Source: Leptospira bandrabouensis
Lineage (GTDB): Bacteria > Spirochaetota > Leptospiria > Leptospirales > Leptospiraceae
DNA length: 64,000 nucleotides
Assembly (NCBI RefSeq): GCF_004770905.1
Contig: NZ_RQHT01000014.1
Location: forward strand, 1,178,001-1,242,000
Direction: 5' to 3'
This document shows positions 9,986 through 20,333 of the stretch, in pieces. Every line of letters begins with the position of its first letter. Positions within the stretch are counted from its first letter, which is position 1. The notes beneath the pieces were generated by a model, which had not been told where the DNA came from, did not search any database, and saw only the letters and a list, made by a program, of their open reading frames with translations. Both the position numbers and the translations under genes were made by a program.

Positions 9986-10585
9986 TTGATTTGTTTTTTA
10001 AATTTAATCCTCATCTTTGTTTCTCTTGGTCTGACAGGAGGGGAAATGAAAGCAGAGTCGAATTCAAAGATCATCAAAAAGCAATCCGCTGTGACGCCGC
10101 TACATAAGAATGAAAAAACAAAAAAAAATACTAAGTCTGAAACAAAACATAGCCAGACGGATTCTATAAAACTTAAAAATACGAATGGGACTTGGATTCC
10201 AATGAAACTTGTTTGGGATGAAAGTTCTGGAGCTGTTGCACCTGAGTTTCGATTTGCAAAACAATTTCAATTAGTGGCACAAAAAAATAGGATCATTCTC
10301 TCTCGCCGAGTGGTAAAGAAAGGTAAATTGATTCTAAATGAATCTAAAGAAATTTCACCCCAAATATATCAAAAATGGATGGAATCACTATTCCAATGGG
10401 AAATCCATCAACTTCCAGAAGAGGAAATTCCCAAGGATCAAATGACAGGTGTTAGTTATAACCTTGTTTCTTTTCAGTTAGATTCCACCAAATCAAAGTT
10501 TTATTATAAATTGGAAGAACGTAACAATCCAAATTGGGAACAAAAAAATAGTATCATACAAATAATTGAAAGGATGAAACCATGA
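9986..10585 (+). CDS. hypothetical protein co-transcribed with the papain-like protease
   Basis: 199 residues from a TTG at 9986, or 179 from an ATG at 10046. The upstream start gives a hydrophobic, signal-like segment (FLNLILIFVSLGL). The ATG has much the better ribosome binding site (ACAGGAGGGGAA). A Lys/Thr/Ser-rich linker (about residues 25-65 of the long form) leads to a C-terminal domain of about 130 residues with no family I recognise. The stop overlaps the start of the protease gene by 4 bp (ATGA), so translation is probably coupled. It may be a partner, substrate or inhibitor of the protease, but nothing in the sequence proves that. Confidence 0.65.
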   Translation: MICFLNLILIFVSLGLTGGEMKAESNSKIIKKQSAVTPLHKNEKTKKNTKSETKHSQTDSIKLKNTNGTWIPMKLVWDESSGAVAPEFRFAKQFQLVAQKNRIILSRRVVKKGKLILNESKEISPQIYQKWMESLFQWEIHQLPEEEIPKDQMTGVSYNLVSFQLDSTKSKFYYKLEERNNPNWEQKNSIIQIIERMKP

Positions 10586-13032
10586 AACTAAAACAAAATT
10601 GGAAAATAATAGGACTATTTCTATTACTTACAAGTGCTATCTTTGCAGAGGAATTTGATCCAAGTAGCGTACGTTCTCCCGGCTGTAAACCAGGAACTTT
10701 TTCTTGTGGTTACATTCCAAGTTCCAAAGAAATTCAGGATAGTATTCCACTCAAAAGAGATTTTAATTCTTTTGATGAGTTACCCAAATCGATCGATTTA
10801 TCTTCCATGATGCCTCCTGTCGGAAACCAAGGTAGACAAAATAGTTGTGTGGCATGGGCGACTGGTTATGCGATCAAATCCTATTTGTTAAAAAACAAAG
10901 GCCAGGCGCCAGAATATGATCCTCCATTTGCGGGCGGTAAAGGAAATTTTGTTTTTTCTCCTGCATTTATTTATAACCAACAAAATGGCGGAGAAGACAA
11001 AGGTTTATATTATTATAAAACAATGGAATTCCTAAAGTCTAATGGAGCTGCTCCTTGGAGTAGTATGCCTTATTCTGATAAAGATTATCTTACGCAACCA
11101 TCAGCATCTTCAAAAAAGGAAGCGCTTAAATATAAAATAAAATCCTTCTCCAGACTTAACTTTAAAAACCCAGATGAGATCAAACGAGTATTAGCTGGTA
11201 AAAATGTTGTCATGGTAGGAATGATCATAGATGACGCCTTCTATAAATTAAAGGGTTCTACTATTTATGATGAGAATGGAGGGCAGAGTTATGGTGGGCA
11301 CGCCATGACGATTGTTGGATATGATGATCAAAAAAAATCAAAGTCAGGGAAAAAAGGAGCCTTTAAATTACAAAACTCTTGGGGAACCAATTGGGGTGAT
11401 AAAGGTTTCGGCTGGGTTTCTTATTCCATGCTTGCAAAAGTTGGACAAGAAACCTATGCCATTATAGATGAACCTGCACCGCAAAGTACACCAAACCTAA
11501 ATACGGTTCCAACAAAGAAACCGATCCTTCCTCCGACTGAAATCAAAGTATCTAAGGGAGAATTTGATTCAAAGATTATATTAACTTGGAATATTCAAGA
11601 TTTAGCAGTTGCCTATTTGATACAAAGAAAAGATGTGTCTGAATTTTATGATCTAGCTTATTCAGATAAACCAAGTTTTACTGATCTCTCAGTTTCACCT
11701 AATTCTACTTATGCGTATAGAATCATTTCAATAGGTGCAGAAGAAGTGTCTGATTCTTCTTTGGAAGTGGAAGGTTTTACTTCTGCGGAAGCGAATACAA
11801 ATGGGAGTTTTGGTCAAGTAGTTGGTCTCACTGGAGTGGTTTATGTGAGTGGATCCTTACCGAACGTAGAATTAAGTTGGTCTGAGTTGGAAGGTGCCAG
11901 TGGTTATACAATTGCACGGGCCGACACATCGTTGAAATGGAAAAACATAGGAACTAGTAAATCTTCAAACTTTATGGATACCTCTCCAAAAATTGGTGAA
12001 TCAAATTTTTATCGAGTGAGTGCAATGATTCAGGCAAAACAATCTGGAGATTGGAGTGATTCTGTAGTTATTGATGTAGCTGATCAGAACTTATTACCAA
12101 ATCAGGTGAGTCATTTAACAGCGACTAGTGGAGATTTTGCAAATAAAATTGTTTTAAATTGGAATGCAGCTCCAGGAGCAAAGGTTTATTATTTGTATCG
12201 TTTTGACGAAAATGCGGAACCTTCTGGCCAATTTGAAATAAATGGAACAAGTTACACAGATACCGACCAATTAATACAAAATGGAAAACCATATTTATAT
12301 ACCATTATAGCAGCAAATGACTTAGGTTATGCAGAACCAAGTGAAGTTGTGTTTGGGAAAACAGACCCTGGACTTACAAAAAGAGCAGGTGGAGTTACAC
12401 TAAACCCTCCGAAACACTTGACCTCGAATTCTGTTGGTAAAGATAAACTTGTAACTTTGAGGTGGGATTCGGTAAAAGATAGTTTTGAATATTATGTTTA
12501 TCGAAAATACTTAAAAGGGAGTGGAAAGACAGGAAAACTTGAATTTGTTGCGGCAGTAGAGGGTAAAAAAAATTCTTATAGCGAAACTTTTCCCGGAAGT
12601 TCAGGTGATTTATTTTTATATTCGGTTCGATCTAAATCGGAATTTGGTTCTGAATCGAAGGATTCCAATTTTGTATCTGTGTTTTGGAATGAACCAAAAA
12701 CCCAAGTAAAAAAACGAGCATTTTCACTAGAGGAATTACCTTCTTCCTTTGTCGGCACTTGGTCTTCCATGTATTGGAATCCAAAATTGGGACCACAAAC
12801 TGTAATCGTGGAAATTTCGGGAAAAGAACAAGATTTTGTCGCTAAACTAAAGTTAAATGAAAAAGAGGTTCGTCAGTTCACAGGAACTTGGATACCGGGA
12901 AGTCAAACTTTAAAATCTAATGGATTTTTATTTGAACTTTCAAAGTCCTTAGAGGGAAACTCTTTAGCTCAGTTCCAGTCAGTCAAAGACATTGAGACCG
13001 GTATGGAACTGAGTTTTACAAAAGAAAAATGA
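10582..13032 (+). CDS. secreted C1A (papain-like) cysteine peptidase with fibronectin-like repeats
   Basis: 816 residues. Signal peptide 1-22 (GLFLLLTSAIFAEE). The papain-family domain runs from about 65 to 290: oxyanion Gln83 and nucleophile Cys89 in GNQGRQNSCVAWATGY, His240 in SYGGHAMTIVGYDD, and Asn265 in LQNSWGTNWGDKGFGW. No separate propeptide of usual size is evident. Residues about 310-710 hold four repeated beta modules of fibronectin type III character (each with a LTWN- or LSWS-like strand, a YLIQRKD- or YTIARAD-like strand and a YAYRI-, FYRVS- or LYTII-like strand). The last ~100 residues form a separate beta domain of the kind used for binding. It is likely exported and processed; its substrate is unknown. 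The start overlaps the upstream gene by 4 bp. Confidence 0.88.
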   Translation: MKLKQNWKIIGLFLLLTSAIFAEEFDPSSVRSPGCKPGTFSCGYIPSSKEIQDSIPLKRDFNSFDELPKSIDLSSMMPPVGNQGRQNSCVAWATGYAIKSYLLKNKGQAPEYDPPFAGGKGNFVFSPAFIYNQQNGGEDKGLYYYKTMEFLKSNGAAPWSSMPYSDKDYLTQPSASSKKEALKYKIKSFSRLNFKNPDEIKRVLAGKNVVMVGMIIDDAFYKLKGSTIYDENGGQSYGGHAMTIVGYDDQKKSKSGKKGAFKLQNSWGTNWGDKGFGWVSYSMLAKVGQETYAIIDEPAPQSTPNLNTVPTKKPILPPTEIKVSKGEFDSKIILTWNIQDLAVAYLIQRKDVSEFYDLAYSDKPSFTDLSVSPNSTYAYRIISIGAEEVSDSSLEVEGFTSAEANTNGSFGQVVGLTGVVYVSGSLPNVELSWSELEGASGYTIARADTSLKWKNIGTSKSSNFMDTSPKIGESNFYRVSAMIQAKQSGDWSDSVVIDVADQNLLPNQVSHLTATSGDFANKIVLNWNAAPGAKVYYLYRFDENAEPSGQFEINGTSYTDTDQLIQNGKPYLYTIIAANDLGYAEPSEVVFGKTDPGLTKRAGGVTLNPPKHLTSNSVGKDKLVTLRWDSVKDSFEYYVYRKYLKGSGKTGKLEFVAAVEGKKNSYSETFPGSSGDLFLYSVRSKSEFGSESKDSNFVSVFWNEPKTQVKKRAFSLEELPSSFVGTWSSMYWNPKLGPQTVIVEISGKEQDFVAKLKLNEKEVRQFTGTWIPGSQTLKSNGFLFELSKSLEGNSLAQFQSVKDIETGMELSFTKEK

Positions 13033-13056
13033 GATTAGATCAATAGGTATGATGAC

Positions 13057-13935
13057 CTATTGAATCGTTTGTAAATACATCCAGAGGGCTTTCAGTTCAG
13101 TGTCCGTGAGTTGACCTAAACTTTTCCAAGGCATTGGAAATTTCATTTCTGTACCATCGGGACGTTTGCCTGTTCTGATGGTTTGGATAAAGTTTGATTC
13201 CGTATATTTCGTTAATCCATGTTTGCTGATGTTTTGTGCTGGAGGCCATTCTGGAGGTGCACCTTGGATGGGCCCACCTTTTAAATTGAATCCATGACAG
13301 CCTGTACAAGTTGATGCTACATACTTTCCATATTCTATGGAAACAGAAGGTGTAATATTCGCTAGGTGGGTTGTCTCATGGTTAATGATTTCAGCCGATA
13401 CAAAAACTGGAATTTCTCCTATTAAAAATAGAAACCTTCCTAGTGGTCCTGGTTTGACTTCTCCTTGTGATTTATCAATTGCAGGCCTGGACCTGAGAAA
13501 GGAGATCAATTTACCAACATCTTCGTTTGTCATTCCTTGGAAGTCAGTAGATGGCATAAAGATTAAAGCCCTTCCATTTTTTCCAACACCATGTCGAATG
13601 GCAATTGCCAGTTCTTCATCTGTTCTATCAGCTAAAATTCCTCCTTTACCAGCTGTTAGGTTAGAGCCAGATAGAATTCCGATTGCAGGATCTTCTATAA
13701 AAGTTTTTCCACTTCCGTCAACGTCATGGCAATCCCCACAACCTCTGGACTGGTAGAGACGTTTTCCTTCTGCGAGGTCTATGGGTTTAGAAAATTTAGG
13801 AATAGGGACAGACTTTACATCGTATGTTTTGTTCATACGAGCGGAACTTAATGTATAAATAATCGTGAGTAACACTACAAGAATGCCCACTAAGGACAGA
13901 AAGGTGATCGTGAGGATACGTGAAATTTTTTTCAT
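13057..13935 (-). CDS. dihaem cytochrome c, membrane-anchored
   Basis: 292 residues from the ATG at 13935 (MKKISRILTIT). A TTG at 13974 extends the frame but adds residues before the natural N-terminal anchor. One membrane helix (about 6-30) is followed by two cytochrome c domains with CGDCH near residue 66 and CTGCH near 205, each with a downstream Met candidate for the axial ligand (e.g. FMPSTDFQGM and MKFPMPWKSLG). It would carry electrons on the periplasmic side of the inner membrane. It resembles the dihaem subunits of alcohol or sugar dehydrogenase systems, but no dehydrogenase lies nearby. It ends 24 bp from the opposing protease gene. Confidence 0.85.
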   Translation of the reverse strand: MKKISRILTITFLSLVGILVVLLTIIYTLSSARMNKTYDVKSVPIPKFSKPIDLAEGKRLYQSRGCGDCHDVDGSGKTFIEDPAIGILSGSNLTAGKGGILADRTDEELAIAIRHGVGKNGRALIFMPSTDFQGMTNEDVGKLISFLRSRPAIDKSQGEVKPGPLGRFLFLIGEIPVFVSAEIINHETTHLANITPSVSIEYGKYVASTCTGCHGFNLKGGPIQGAPPEWPPAQNISKHGLTKYTESNFIQTIRTGKRPDGTEMKFPMPWKSLGQLTDTELKALWMYLQTIQ

Positions 13936-13989
13936 AGGTGGAGCAAAGTGAACGGGAAAGATGTTTTTGGTCAAGACGGAATTGAGGGA

Positions 13990-14070
13990 GGTTTGGGGCG
14001 CGGGTACAGATGGGATATTTGTATCCCCGCCCGATTTGAGGGTGGGGAACTAGACCCTCCTCCCAATGCA
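13990..14070. repeat. GC-rich structured intergenic block
   Basis: Much more GC-rich than its surroundings. It contains a long imperfect hairpin between GCGCGGGTACA and TGTATCCCCGC and a second with arms GAGGGT and ACCCTC. No gene is supported here. It resembles, in composition and hairpin content, the blocks at 25078, 26383, 41320 and 50205. Confidence 0.4.
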
Positions 14071-14201
14071 TTCCTTTTATCACAACTAGCCCAGATTCAC
14101 GAGCAAATCTCTCCCAAACAAAAAAATTCTCTCGGAAAGTTCGTAGTTTCGAAAAGGAATGCAACTTCAAGATTGAAGCAAAACTAAGCGTTTAGTGTTA
14201 G

Positions 14202-14499
14202 ATTCTTGAAAGATATTTCCCAGTTAACATTGATGAAAAATGCGAATGTCGTGACGTTCGTTTAAAAAGAGTATCAATTCATAGGTTGCGCTGACTTTTC
14301 CGACACCAAGTTAAATGATATAATATCTAAATCTGAACAAATACTAGCATTTGGGCGCGAGTATAAAGGAATGGAAAGCGGAGAAATGGAATAAAGATAT
14401 GTTTATAAAAATTTAAAAGTTCAGCCGATGCAATGTAAATCAGACTTTTACCCTAAATCAATTCAAGATATAGAAATACTTCAAGGTGCAGAAGGCTAA
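14202..14499 (+). pseudogene. decayed coding remnant of unknown function
   Basis: Coding-like peptides appear in pieces: a segment ending ...DEKCECRDVRLKR in one frame (14202-14270), then GCADFSDTKLNDIISKSEQI in the next frame (from about 14284). That frame is cut by a TAA at 14391-14393 and resumes with VYKNLKVQPMQCKSDFYPKS to a stop at 14497-14499. There is no intact start. This suggests a small gene inactivated by a frameshift and a nonsense change. The family is not recognised. The gene-free stretch 13936-14720 otherwise shows only the GC-rich block at 13990 and AT-rich DNA. Confidence 0.3.
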
Positions 14500-14720
14500 G
14501 AAAGATCGTATAGTTTGTGTTAGATACTCGGAAATGCATTCTCTTTAATACCCTACCTCATATTGAGAGCGAACCTACTTCGATTCGTTGGATCGATTTT
14601 TCAATTTGGAGAAGTATATTTTCAAAGGAAACAGAAAGGATTAAATTTCATATCAGATTTAAAATCTTGACTCTTTCGAAATTTACCAATCTTTTAAGTA
14701 AAAACAATTAAAGGCACAAA

Positions 14721-15335
14721 ATGAAATATCTCAAAATAGCCGGTTTAGTTTTTCTCATGAGTTTTCTAACTCATTGTATTACTTATTTAAAAAAAGACTA
14801 CCCTGCATATAATCCTGCAAAAATTGATAAAAAAATCGCGAACGTAGATTTCATATTATATTATAACCATTACAATGCATTTAATGAACGTTCGGAAGTT
14901 AGTTCTGGAGTTCATCAAGCGAATAAACAAGCATTTACAAATATCATTGCTGGTTGTAATTGTATAAACAAGTTTACTGTTTATGTGGATGGTCTTGATG
15001 ATATTAGTAAAATTAAAAGTAAAAATTTAGTCAAAATTGAAGTAACTAATAGAGTGCAGCCAAATGTTTCTCTCTATTTGACTTCCACTCTCTTTGTCCT
15101 TTCTGCAACAATGTTTCCCGTTTTCGGAGAGATAAACGGAAAAACTGAGTTCGTTGCATTTAATCAAGGAAAAGAAATTAAGCGATACACTTACGAAAAT
15201 GATGTGATTGAAGTTAGACAAGGATTACTTCTTTTTGTAATGCCATTCAGGAAATTGAATTATATTACAAATCAAAATGTTCCAGATAATTTTGTGAATG
15301 ATATCTATAGAGACAAACTTTATCCAACGGAATGA
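14721..15335 (+). CDS. hypothetical lipoprotein
   Basis: 204 residues. Signal peptide with the spirochaete-type lipobox LTHC (Cys19 as lipid-modified +1 residue), followed by a Lys-rich start of the mature chain. The mature part is mainly beta/alpha soluble; a hydrophobic stretch at about 120-140 (LYLTSTLFVLSATMFPVFG) could be a second membrane segment. No family recognised. A strong hairpin with flanking T/A runs follows at 15346. The gene stands alone between a decayed region and the ferredoxin gene on the other strand. Confidence 0.75.
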   Translation: MKYLKIAGLVFLMSFLTHCITYLKKDYPAYNPAKIDKKIANVDFILYYNHYNAFNERSEVSSGVHQANKQAFTNIIAGCNCINKFTVYVDGLDDISKIKSKNLVKIEVTNRVQPNVSLYLTSTLFVLSATMFPVFGEINGKTEFVAFNQGKEIKRYTYENDVIEVRQGLLLFVMPFRKLNYITNQNVPDNFVNDIYRDKLYPTE

Positions 15336-15345
15336 TTATAAATAG

Positions 15346-15386
15346 AAAATCAATTTCCATTTTTATTAGGAATGGAAATTGATTTT
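15346..15386 (+). terminator. intrinsic terminator, possibly bidirectional
   Basis: A 15-bp perfect stem: AAAATCAATTTCCAT pairs with ATGGAAATTGATTTT around an 11-base loop. It follows the lipoprotein gene by 10 bp. The A-run on one side and T-run on the other would also let it act on transcripts from the opposing ferredoxin gene. Confidence 0.75.
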
Positions 15387-15434
15387 GTTCAGTAAAAATA
15401 AGATAAAATAATCCTTACCTAGATTCTACATTCT

Positions 15435-15770
15435 TTATTTCTTTTCTGCCACTGCATCATCTGCAACGATTAGGTGATTGTATTTTTCTGGTTGGTTGGT
15501 TTTTAGGTAGAATTCTAAAATAGTTTCGACATCTGCTTCTGTTTTCATCGCAAACCATTTCCCTTCCGGGTAGGAAACTTGGATGGGGCCAAGTTCACAA
15601 CGATCCAAACATCCAGATTTTTGGACTCGGAACTTATATTCGATTCCTGCCTTGGCCGCTTTTTGTTTGAGGAGTTTTAGTAGTTCTATGGAACCTTGGT
15701 TGCCACATGACACCCGTTCACCGGGTGCCCTTTGGTTTTCGCAAACAAAAACATGTTTTTCGTAAAACAT
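15435..15770 (-). CDS. thioredoxin-like (2Fe-2S) ferredoxin
   Basis: 111 residues. Cysteines lie in the pattern of thioredoxin-fold 2Fe-2S ferredoxins: HVFVCENQRAPGERVSCGNQG at the N-terminus and SGCLDRCELGP in the middle. It would be a small cytoplasmic electron carrier. It starts 23 bp after the gcvP stop on the same strand, so it may be the last gene of the glycine cleavage operon; a role there is inference only. The C-terminus (DDAVAEKK) is a short charged tail. Confidence 0.85.
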   Translation of the reverse strand: MFYEKHVFVCENQRAPGERVSCGNQGSIELLKLLKQKAAKAGIEYKFRVQKSGCLDRCELGPIQVSYPEGKWFAMKTEADVETILEFYLKTNQPEKYNHLIVADDAVAEKK

Positions 15771-15793
15771 TGGATTTTCTTTTCCTTAATTTC

Positions 15794-18706
15794 CTAAACG
15801 GCGTAGTTTTCCATAGGAATACAAGAACAAACTAAGTTACGATCCCCGTACACATTGTCTACACGACCGACACTTGGCCAAAATTTACGTGTGCGTAGCC
15901 AAGGTAATGGGTAAGCGGCTCGTTCTCTAGGATATGAATGGTTCCAGGAATCGCTGATGACCATATCTGCTGTATGAGGAGAATTTTTAAGTGGGTTGTC
16001 TTCTTTAGAAAGAACTCCCGACTCAATGTCTTTGATTTCGCCTGCAATTGCTAACATAGAATCTATAAATCTATCTAGTTCTTCTTTCGATTCTGATTCT
16101 GTAGGTTCTACCATTAGAGTTCCTGGAACTGGGAAGGACATTGTGGGTGAATGGAATCCGTAGTCGATCAGACGTTTAGCGATGTCTTCCACTTCCACAG
16201 CGCTTGTTTTTTTGAACCCACGCATATCTAATATACATTCGTGAGCCACAAGACCCTTGTTTCCACGATATAAAACAGGAAAGGTAGATTCTAATTTTTT
16301 AGCAATATAGTTTGCATTGAGAATGGCAATCTTTGTTGCAAATTGTAATCCTTCAAATCCAAGCATGGCAATGTATGCCCAAGAGATTACAATGATGGAT
16401 GCAGATCCCCAAGGCGCAGCAGAGACCGCCCACTGGCTGTTATTCGATCCATTTTCCACAAGACTATGTCCTGGAAGAAAAGGTGCTAAGTGTTCGGCAA
16501 CGCCAATTGGCCCAACACCAGGTCCACCACCACCATGAGGAATACAAAAAGTTTTATGAAGGTTTAAATGACAAACGTCGGCACCAATGTCAGCAGGTCT
16601 AGTGAGACCCACTTGTGCATTCATATTGGCTCCATCCATATACACTTGCCCGCCATGGTCATGAATGGTTTGGCAAATTTCTTTGATGGAGGCTTCGAAC
16701 ACACCATGAGTGGATGGATAGGTGACCATGAGTGCACCTAAGCTGTTTTTGTATTCGGCAGCTTTTTTCTTTAGGTCATCCACATCAATGTTTCCGTTAG
16801 TATCACAATTCACCGGAACCACTTTGAACCCGGCCATCACAGCTGAGGCGGGATTGGTTCCATGAGCAGAAATAGGAATGAGACAAATGTCTCTATGCAT
16901 ATCGTTACGGCTTTGGTGGAAGTTACGAATCGCAAGTAATCCTGCGTATTCTCCTTGCGAACCAGCGTTAGGTTGGAGAGATACCTCTGCAAAACCTGTG
17001 ATTTCGCAAAGCCATTTTTCTAATTGGCTAAAAAGAGTTCTATACCCTTCGGTTTGATTTTCAGGAACAAACGGATGAATATTGGAAAGTTCCGGCCAAG
17101 TGATAGGATACATCTCAGTCGATGCATTGAGTTTCATTGTGCAAGACCCAAGGGCAATCATGGATGTAGTCAGAGATAAATCTTTCGATTCTAATCTACG
17201 AATGTATCTGAGCATTTCAGTTTCTGTATGGAAACTATTGAAGACAGGATGAGTCAGATAAGATGACTTACGTTCCAAAAGTTCAGGAATTTTCCATTCT
17301 TCTTTTGAAGTTAGGTCTTCCAGTTGGAAATGAAGTGACTTGTTTTCATTAAAAATTTCTAAAAGGTCTTTGATGTCTTTTAGATTCGTAGTTTCATCCA
17401 GGGAAATACTGATCACATGACCAGAAACCTGTCTGATATTGATTTCTCTTTCTTCTGCATAGTGGATGATTTCCGCAGAAGAAATTTTAGAAAGTTCTAC
17501 ACGAATGGTATCAAAGTAAGGATTAGAAATGATTTTGTATCCGAGTTTTTCAAGACCAGTGGCAAGGATGGTTGTCATTCGATGCACTCGTGATGCAATT
17601 TGTTTGAGTCCTTTTGGACCATGGTAAACAGCATACATCGAAGATAATACTGCAAGTAGTACTTGCGCTGTACAAATGTTAGATGTTGCTTTGTCGCGGC
17701 GAATGTGTTGTTCTCGTGTTTGGAGGCTTAGGCGGTAACCAGGTTTTCCTTGTGAGTCTTTTGATACTCCAATGAGGCGACCTGGCATATTTCGTTTGTA
17801 TTCTTCTTTGGTAGCAAAGTATCCGGCATGTGGTCCACCAAATCCAAGTGGCAATCCAAATCGTTGAGTGGTACCTACAACTACGTCTGCATTCATTTCA
17901 CCAGGTGCTTTTAAAATCGTAAGTGCTAAAAGATCCGCAGCTACAACGGTTTTCGCTCCTACTTTGTGAAGGCTTTCGATAAATTCACTAAAGTCAAAAA
18001 TGGTTCCATCGGTGGATGGGTATTGTACAATAGCTCCAAAAAAATCATTGGAAGGAACCATCTTTTTGAAAGATCCCACAACAATGTTGATTCCCAGAGG
18101 AATCGCACGAGTGCGGATCACATCTAATGTTTGTGGATGAACGGATTGTGATACAAAGAATGACTTTCCTTGTGAATCCTCTTTTAAAGAGAAAAGCATG
18201 TTCATGGCTTCTGCCGCTGCGGTTCCTTCATCCAGAAGTGAAGCATTGGCAATTTCCATTCCTGTTAAATCAGTGATCATGGTTTGGAAGTTGATGAGTG
18301 CTTCCATACGACCTTGCGCAATTTCAGCTTGGTACGGAGTGTACGCCGTATACCAACCTGGGTTTTCCAAAATATTTCTTTGGATTACGGCAGGTGTGAT
18401 ACAAGAGTAATATCCAAGCCCCAAATAAGATCTGTAGATTTTGTTTTTTGAAACAATTTTCTTTAGTTCTCTTTGGAGAGCATATTCCCCAATCGGATTT
18501 GGTAAGTTGAGTTCCTTTTTTAAACGAATGTTTTCCGGAACCGCATCATTAATTAAATCATCCAAAGCCTTATAACCGATGGTGTTAAGCATCGAAGAAA
18601 CTGTTTCTTCAGTCACACCGACATGGCGACGGAGGAAGGTATCACTTGGTTCTAATGTTTCTTCGTAAGGGGATTGGAGAGGTGATGATGGTTTTTGGGA
18701 ACTCAC
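15794..18706 (-). CDS. gcvP: glycine dehydrogenase (aminomethyl-transferring), P-protein
   Basis: 970 residues, the usual length of the fused P-protein. It decarboxylates glycine with PLP and passes the aminomethyl group to lipoylated GcvH. The PLP-lysine motif [18 protein letters not shown] is intact, and both halves of the duplicated fold are present (N-terminal [19 protein letters not shown]-terminal [17 protein letters not shown]). The start is GTG at 18704-18706, with GGAG ten bases upstream. It follows gcvH by 16 bp and is third in the gcvT-gcvH-gcvP operon. Confidence 0.97.
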   Translation of the reverse strand: MSSQKPSSPLQSPYEETLEPSDTFLRRHVGVTEETVSSMLNTIGYKALDDLINDAVPENIRLKKELNLPNPIGEYALQRELKKIVSKNKIYRSYLGLGYYSCITPAVIQRNILENPGWYTAYTPYQAEIAQGRMEALINFQTMITDLTGMEIANASLLDEGTAAAEAMNMLFSLKEDSQGKSFFVSQSVHPQTLDVIRTRAIPLGINIVVGSFKKMVPSNDFFGAIVQYPSTDGTIFDFSEFIESLHKVGAKTVVAADLLALTILKAPGEMNADVVVGTTQRFGLPLGFGGPHAGYFATKEEYKRNMPGRLIGVSKDSQGKPGYRLSLQTREQHIRRDKATSNICTAQVLLAVLSSMYAVYHGPKGLKQIASRVHRMTTILATGLEKLGYKIISNPYFDTIRVELSKISSAEIIHYAEEREINIRQVSGHVISISLDETTNLKDIKDLLEIFNENKSLHFQLEDLTSKEEWKIPELLERKSSYLTHPVFNSFHTETEMLRYIRRLESKDLSLTTSMIALGSCTMKLNASTEMYPITWPELSNIHPFVPENQTEGYRTLFSQLEKWLCEITGFAEVSLQPNAGSQGEYAGLLAIRNFHQSRNDMHRDICLIPISAHGTNPASAVMAGFKVVPVNCDTNGNIDVDDLKKKAAEYKNSLGALMVTYPSTHGVFEASIKEICQTIHDHGGQVYMDGANMNAQVGLTRPADIGADVCHLNLHKTFCIPHGGGGPGVGPIGVAEHLAPFLPGHSLVENGSNNSQWAVSAAPWGSASIIVISWAYIAMLGFEGLQFATKIAILNANYIAKKLESTFPVLYRGNKGLVAHECILDMRGFKKTSAVEVEDIAKRLIDYGFHSPTMSFPVPGTLMVEPTESESKEELDRFIDSMLAIAGEIKDIESGVLSKEDNPLKNSPHTADMVISDSWNHSYPRERAAYPLPWLRTRKFWPSVGRVDNVYGDRNLVCSCIPMENYAV

Positions 18707-18722
18707 TTTAGAATAACTCCTA

Positions 18723-19115
18723 TTAATCTAATTTAGATACGTATTCTTTGTATTGTGCTGCGGATAAAAGATTTCCGAGTTCAGATGTTTGGATGTTTTT
18801 TAATTTTACCATCCAAGTATCAAATGGTTCCGCATTCACTGCTGCTGGATTGGAACCGAGACTTGCATTGGTTTCTAACACTTCGCCAGAAATGGGTGAA
18901 TACAAATCTTCTGCGGCCTTTACGGATTCAATGGTTCCAAGACTGTCTTTTGCTTTGATTTGTTTTCCAGGTTTCGGGAGGTCAATGAAGACAATATCAC
19001 CCAGTGCATTTTGTGCAAAGTCAGTGATTCCGATAAGAGCCACTTCCCCTTCGACTTTCACCCATTCATGTTTTTCCGTATAATAATATCCGTCTTTTGC
19101 TTGTGTATCTGCCAT
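18723..19115 (-). CDS. gcvH: glycine cleavage system H protein
   Basis: 130 residues. It carries the aminomethyl intermediate on a lipoyl-lysine, which is Lys66 in [20 protein letters not shown]. Length and fold match standard H proteins, including the N-terminal YTEKHEWVK strand and the C-terminal [11 protein letters not shown] segment. The start ATG is preceded by AGGAAAAATC. It lies between gcvT (28 bp upstream) and gcvP in the same orientation. No lipoyl ligase or synthase gene is seen nearby. Confidence 0.97.
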   Translation of the reverse strand: MADTQAKDGYYYTEKHEWVKVEGEVALIGITDFAQNALGDIVFIDLPKPGKQIKAKDSLGTIESVKAAEDLYSPISGEVLETNASLGSNPAAVNAEPFDTWMVKLKNIQTSELGNLLSAAQYKEYVSKLD

Positions 19116-19143
19116 GATTTTTCCTATTCCTTTTTACTTTCGG

Positions 19144-20256
19144 TTAGCGATTGTTTCGAACACTGCCTTGGATGAAAGCACCAGTCTCCACTTTAGCCAA
19201 TTTCTTTTGTCCACGAATCTCCACAAATACTTCCATCTGGTTTTTTGCGAATTCAGTATCGAGAATGGCAAGTCCTAGGGATTCTTTCCGGCTGGGTGAG
19301 TGAGTTCCCGAGGTAGATTTTCCAATTTCTTTCCCTTCGCTAGAAAAAATGGGGAAATTTTCTCGTAAAACCCCTGGTTCCATCAGGCGAATCCCCACAA
19401 CTTTTCGTTTGGGGCCATTCTTTTTGTCTGCGATGATCCGTGTATATCCCAAGTAAGAGACTGGTTTTTCTTTCACAATAAAGTTGATTCCTGATTCTAC
19501 AGGAGTCCATTCTGCATTCAGTTCATGACCATACAGCGGGTATTTTGCTTCCAGTCTCAGTGTGTCGCGTGCGCCAAGACCTACGGGAACCAAACCAAAT
19601 TCTTTTCCAATTTCTAATAATTCTTTCCAGAGCGTGACACCGAGTGCATTTGAAGTGTAAATTTCAAATCCATCCTCTCCCGTATAACCAGTGCGAGATA
19701 CGATGATAGTTTCACCTTTCCAATTCATTTCTTCAAAATGATAATATAGGATAGAACTTAAGTCCTTACCAAGATACTTAGAAAAAATTTCATCGGCTTT
19801 TGGGCCTTGTAATGCAATTTGATGCCAGTTTTTACTATCATCAACAACAGTAACGTTTCCTTTTTTATATGTTTCTAAATGTTTTGTGACAGCAGGATAG
19901 TTGGATGCATTAGAACAAATCATATACTTTGATTCACTGAATTTATAAACAGTGATATCATCTACAAGTCCACCAGCTTCATTTACCACTGCATTGTATT
20001 GCACTTGGCCTACTTTCATCCCGGAGATAGTGTTGCAAGTGACTGATTCTAAGAAAGAAAGAACATCGGTTTCATCTCCGGTGACAAAAATCTCACCCAT
20101 ATGGGAAACATCAAAGAGTCCCGCAGCCGATCTTGTGGCTAAATGTTCTTGGATGATTCCAGTATATTGTACTGGCATGTCCCATCCGCCAAAAGGAACC
20201 ATCTTGGCTCCCATTTCTTTATGAATACTATGTAAAGGGGTTTGTTTTAGTTCCAC
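19144..20256 (-). CDS. gcvT: aminomethyltransferase, T protein
   Basis: 370 residues. It transfers the one-carbon unit from aminomethyl-GcvH to tetrahydrofolate, releasing ammonia. The N-terminal [19 protein letters not shown], the DVSHMGEI loop and [13 protein letters not shown] are typical of the family. The start is GTG at 20254-20256 (VELKQTPLH). It leads the gcv operon. A perfect inverted repeat at 20280-20299 lies just upstream, between this gene and the divergent oxidoreductase gene. I saw no convincing glycine riboswitch in the short leader. Confidence 0.96.
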   Translation of the reverse strand: MELKQTPLHSIHKEMGAKMVPFGGWDMPVQYTGIIQEHLATRSAAGLFDVSHMGEIFVTGDETDVLSFLESVTCNTISGMKVGQVQYNAVVNEAGGLVDDITVYKFSESKYMICSNASNYPAVTKHLETYKKGNVTVVDDSKNWHQIALQGPKADEIFSKYLGKDLSSILYYHFEEMNWKGETIIVSRTGYTGEDGFEIYTSNALGVTLWKELLEIGKEFGLVPVGLGARDTLRLEAKYPLYGHELNAEWTPVESGINFIVKEKPVSYLGYTRIIADKKNGPKRKVVGIRLMEPGVLRENFPIFSSEGKEIGKSTSGTHSPSRKESLGLAILDTEFAKNQMEVFVEIRGQKKLAKVETGAFIQGSVRNNR

Positions 20257-20279
20257 GGCTTTCTCTCAATCAGACTCTA

Positions 20280-20299
20280 AAACCATTGAAAAATGGTTT
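20280..20299. promoter_or_regulatory. perfect inverted repeat between gcvT and the divergent oxidoreductase
   Basis: Arms AAACCATT and AATGGTTT are perfectly complementary, separated by GAAA. The site sits 24 bp before the gcvT start and 35 bp before the oxidoreductase ATG, where both promoters must lie. It could be an operator or a chance hairpin; there is no adjacent regulator gene. Confidence 0.4.
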
Positions 20300-20333
20300 C
20301 ATCGTTATGGAATTGAATTTTTTTTAAGATATT

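Noticed and set aside
13948..14187. Plus-strand 79-residue frame through the GC-rich block
   Set aside because: It has Gly/Arg runs from the GC-rich hairpin and no RBS.
14517..14711. 64-residue frame before the lipoprotein
   Set aside because: TTG start, no RBS, no protein-like pattern.
20257..20333. Glycine riboswitch upstream of gcvT
   Set aside because: The leader is too short and has no recognisable tandem aptamer.
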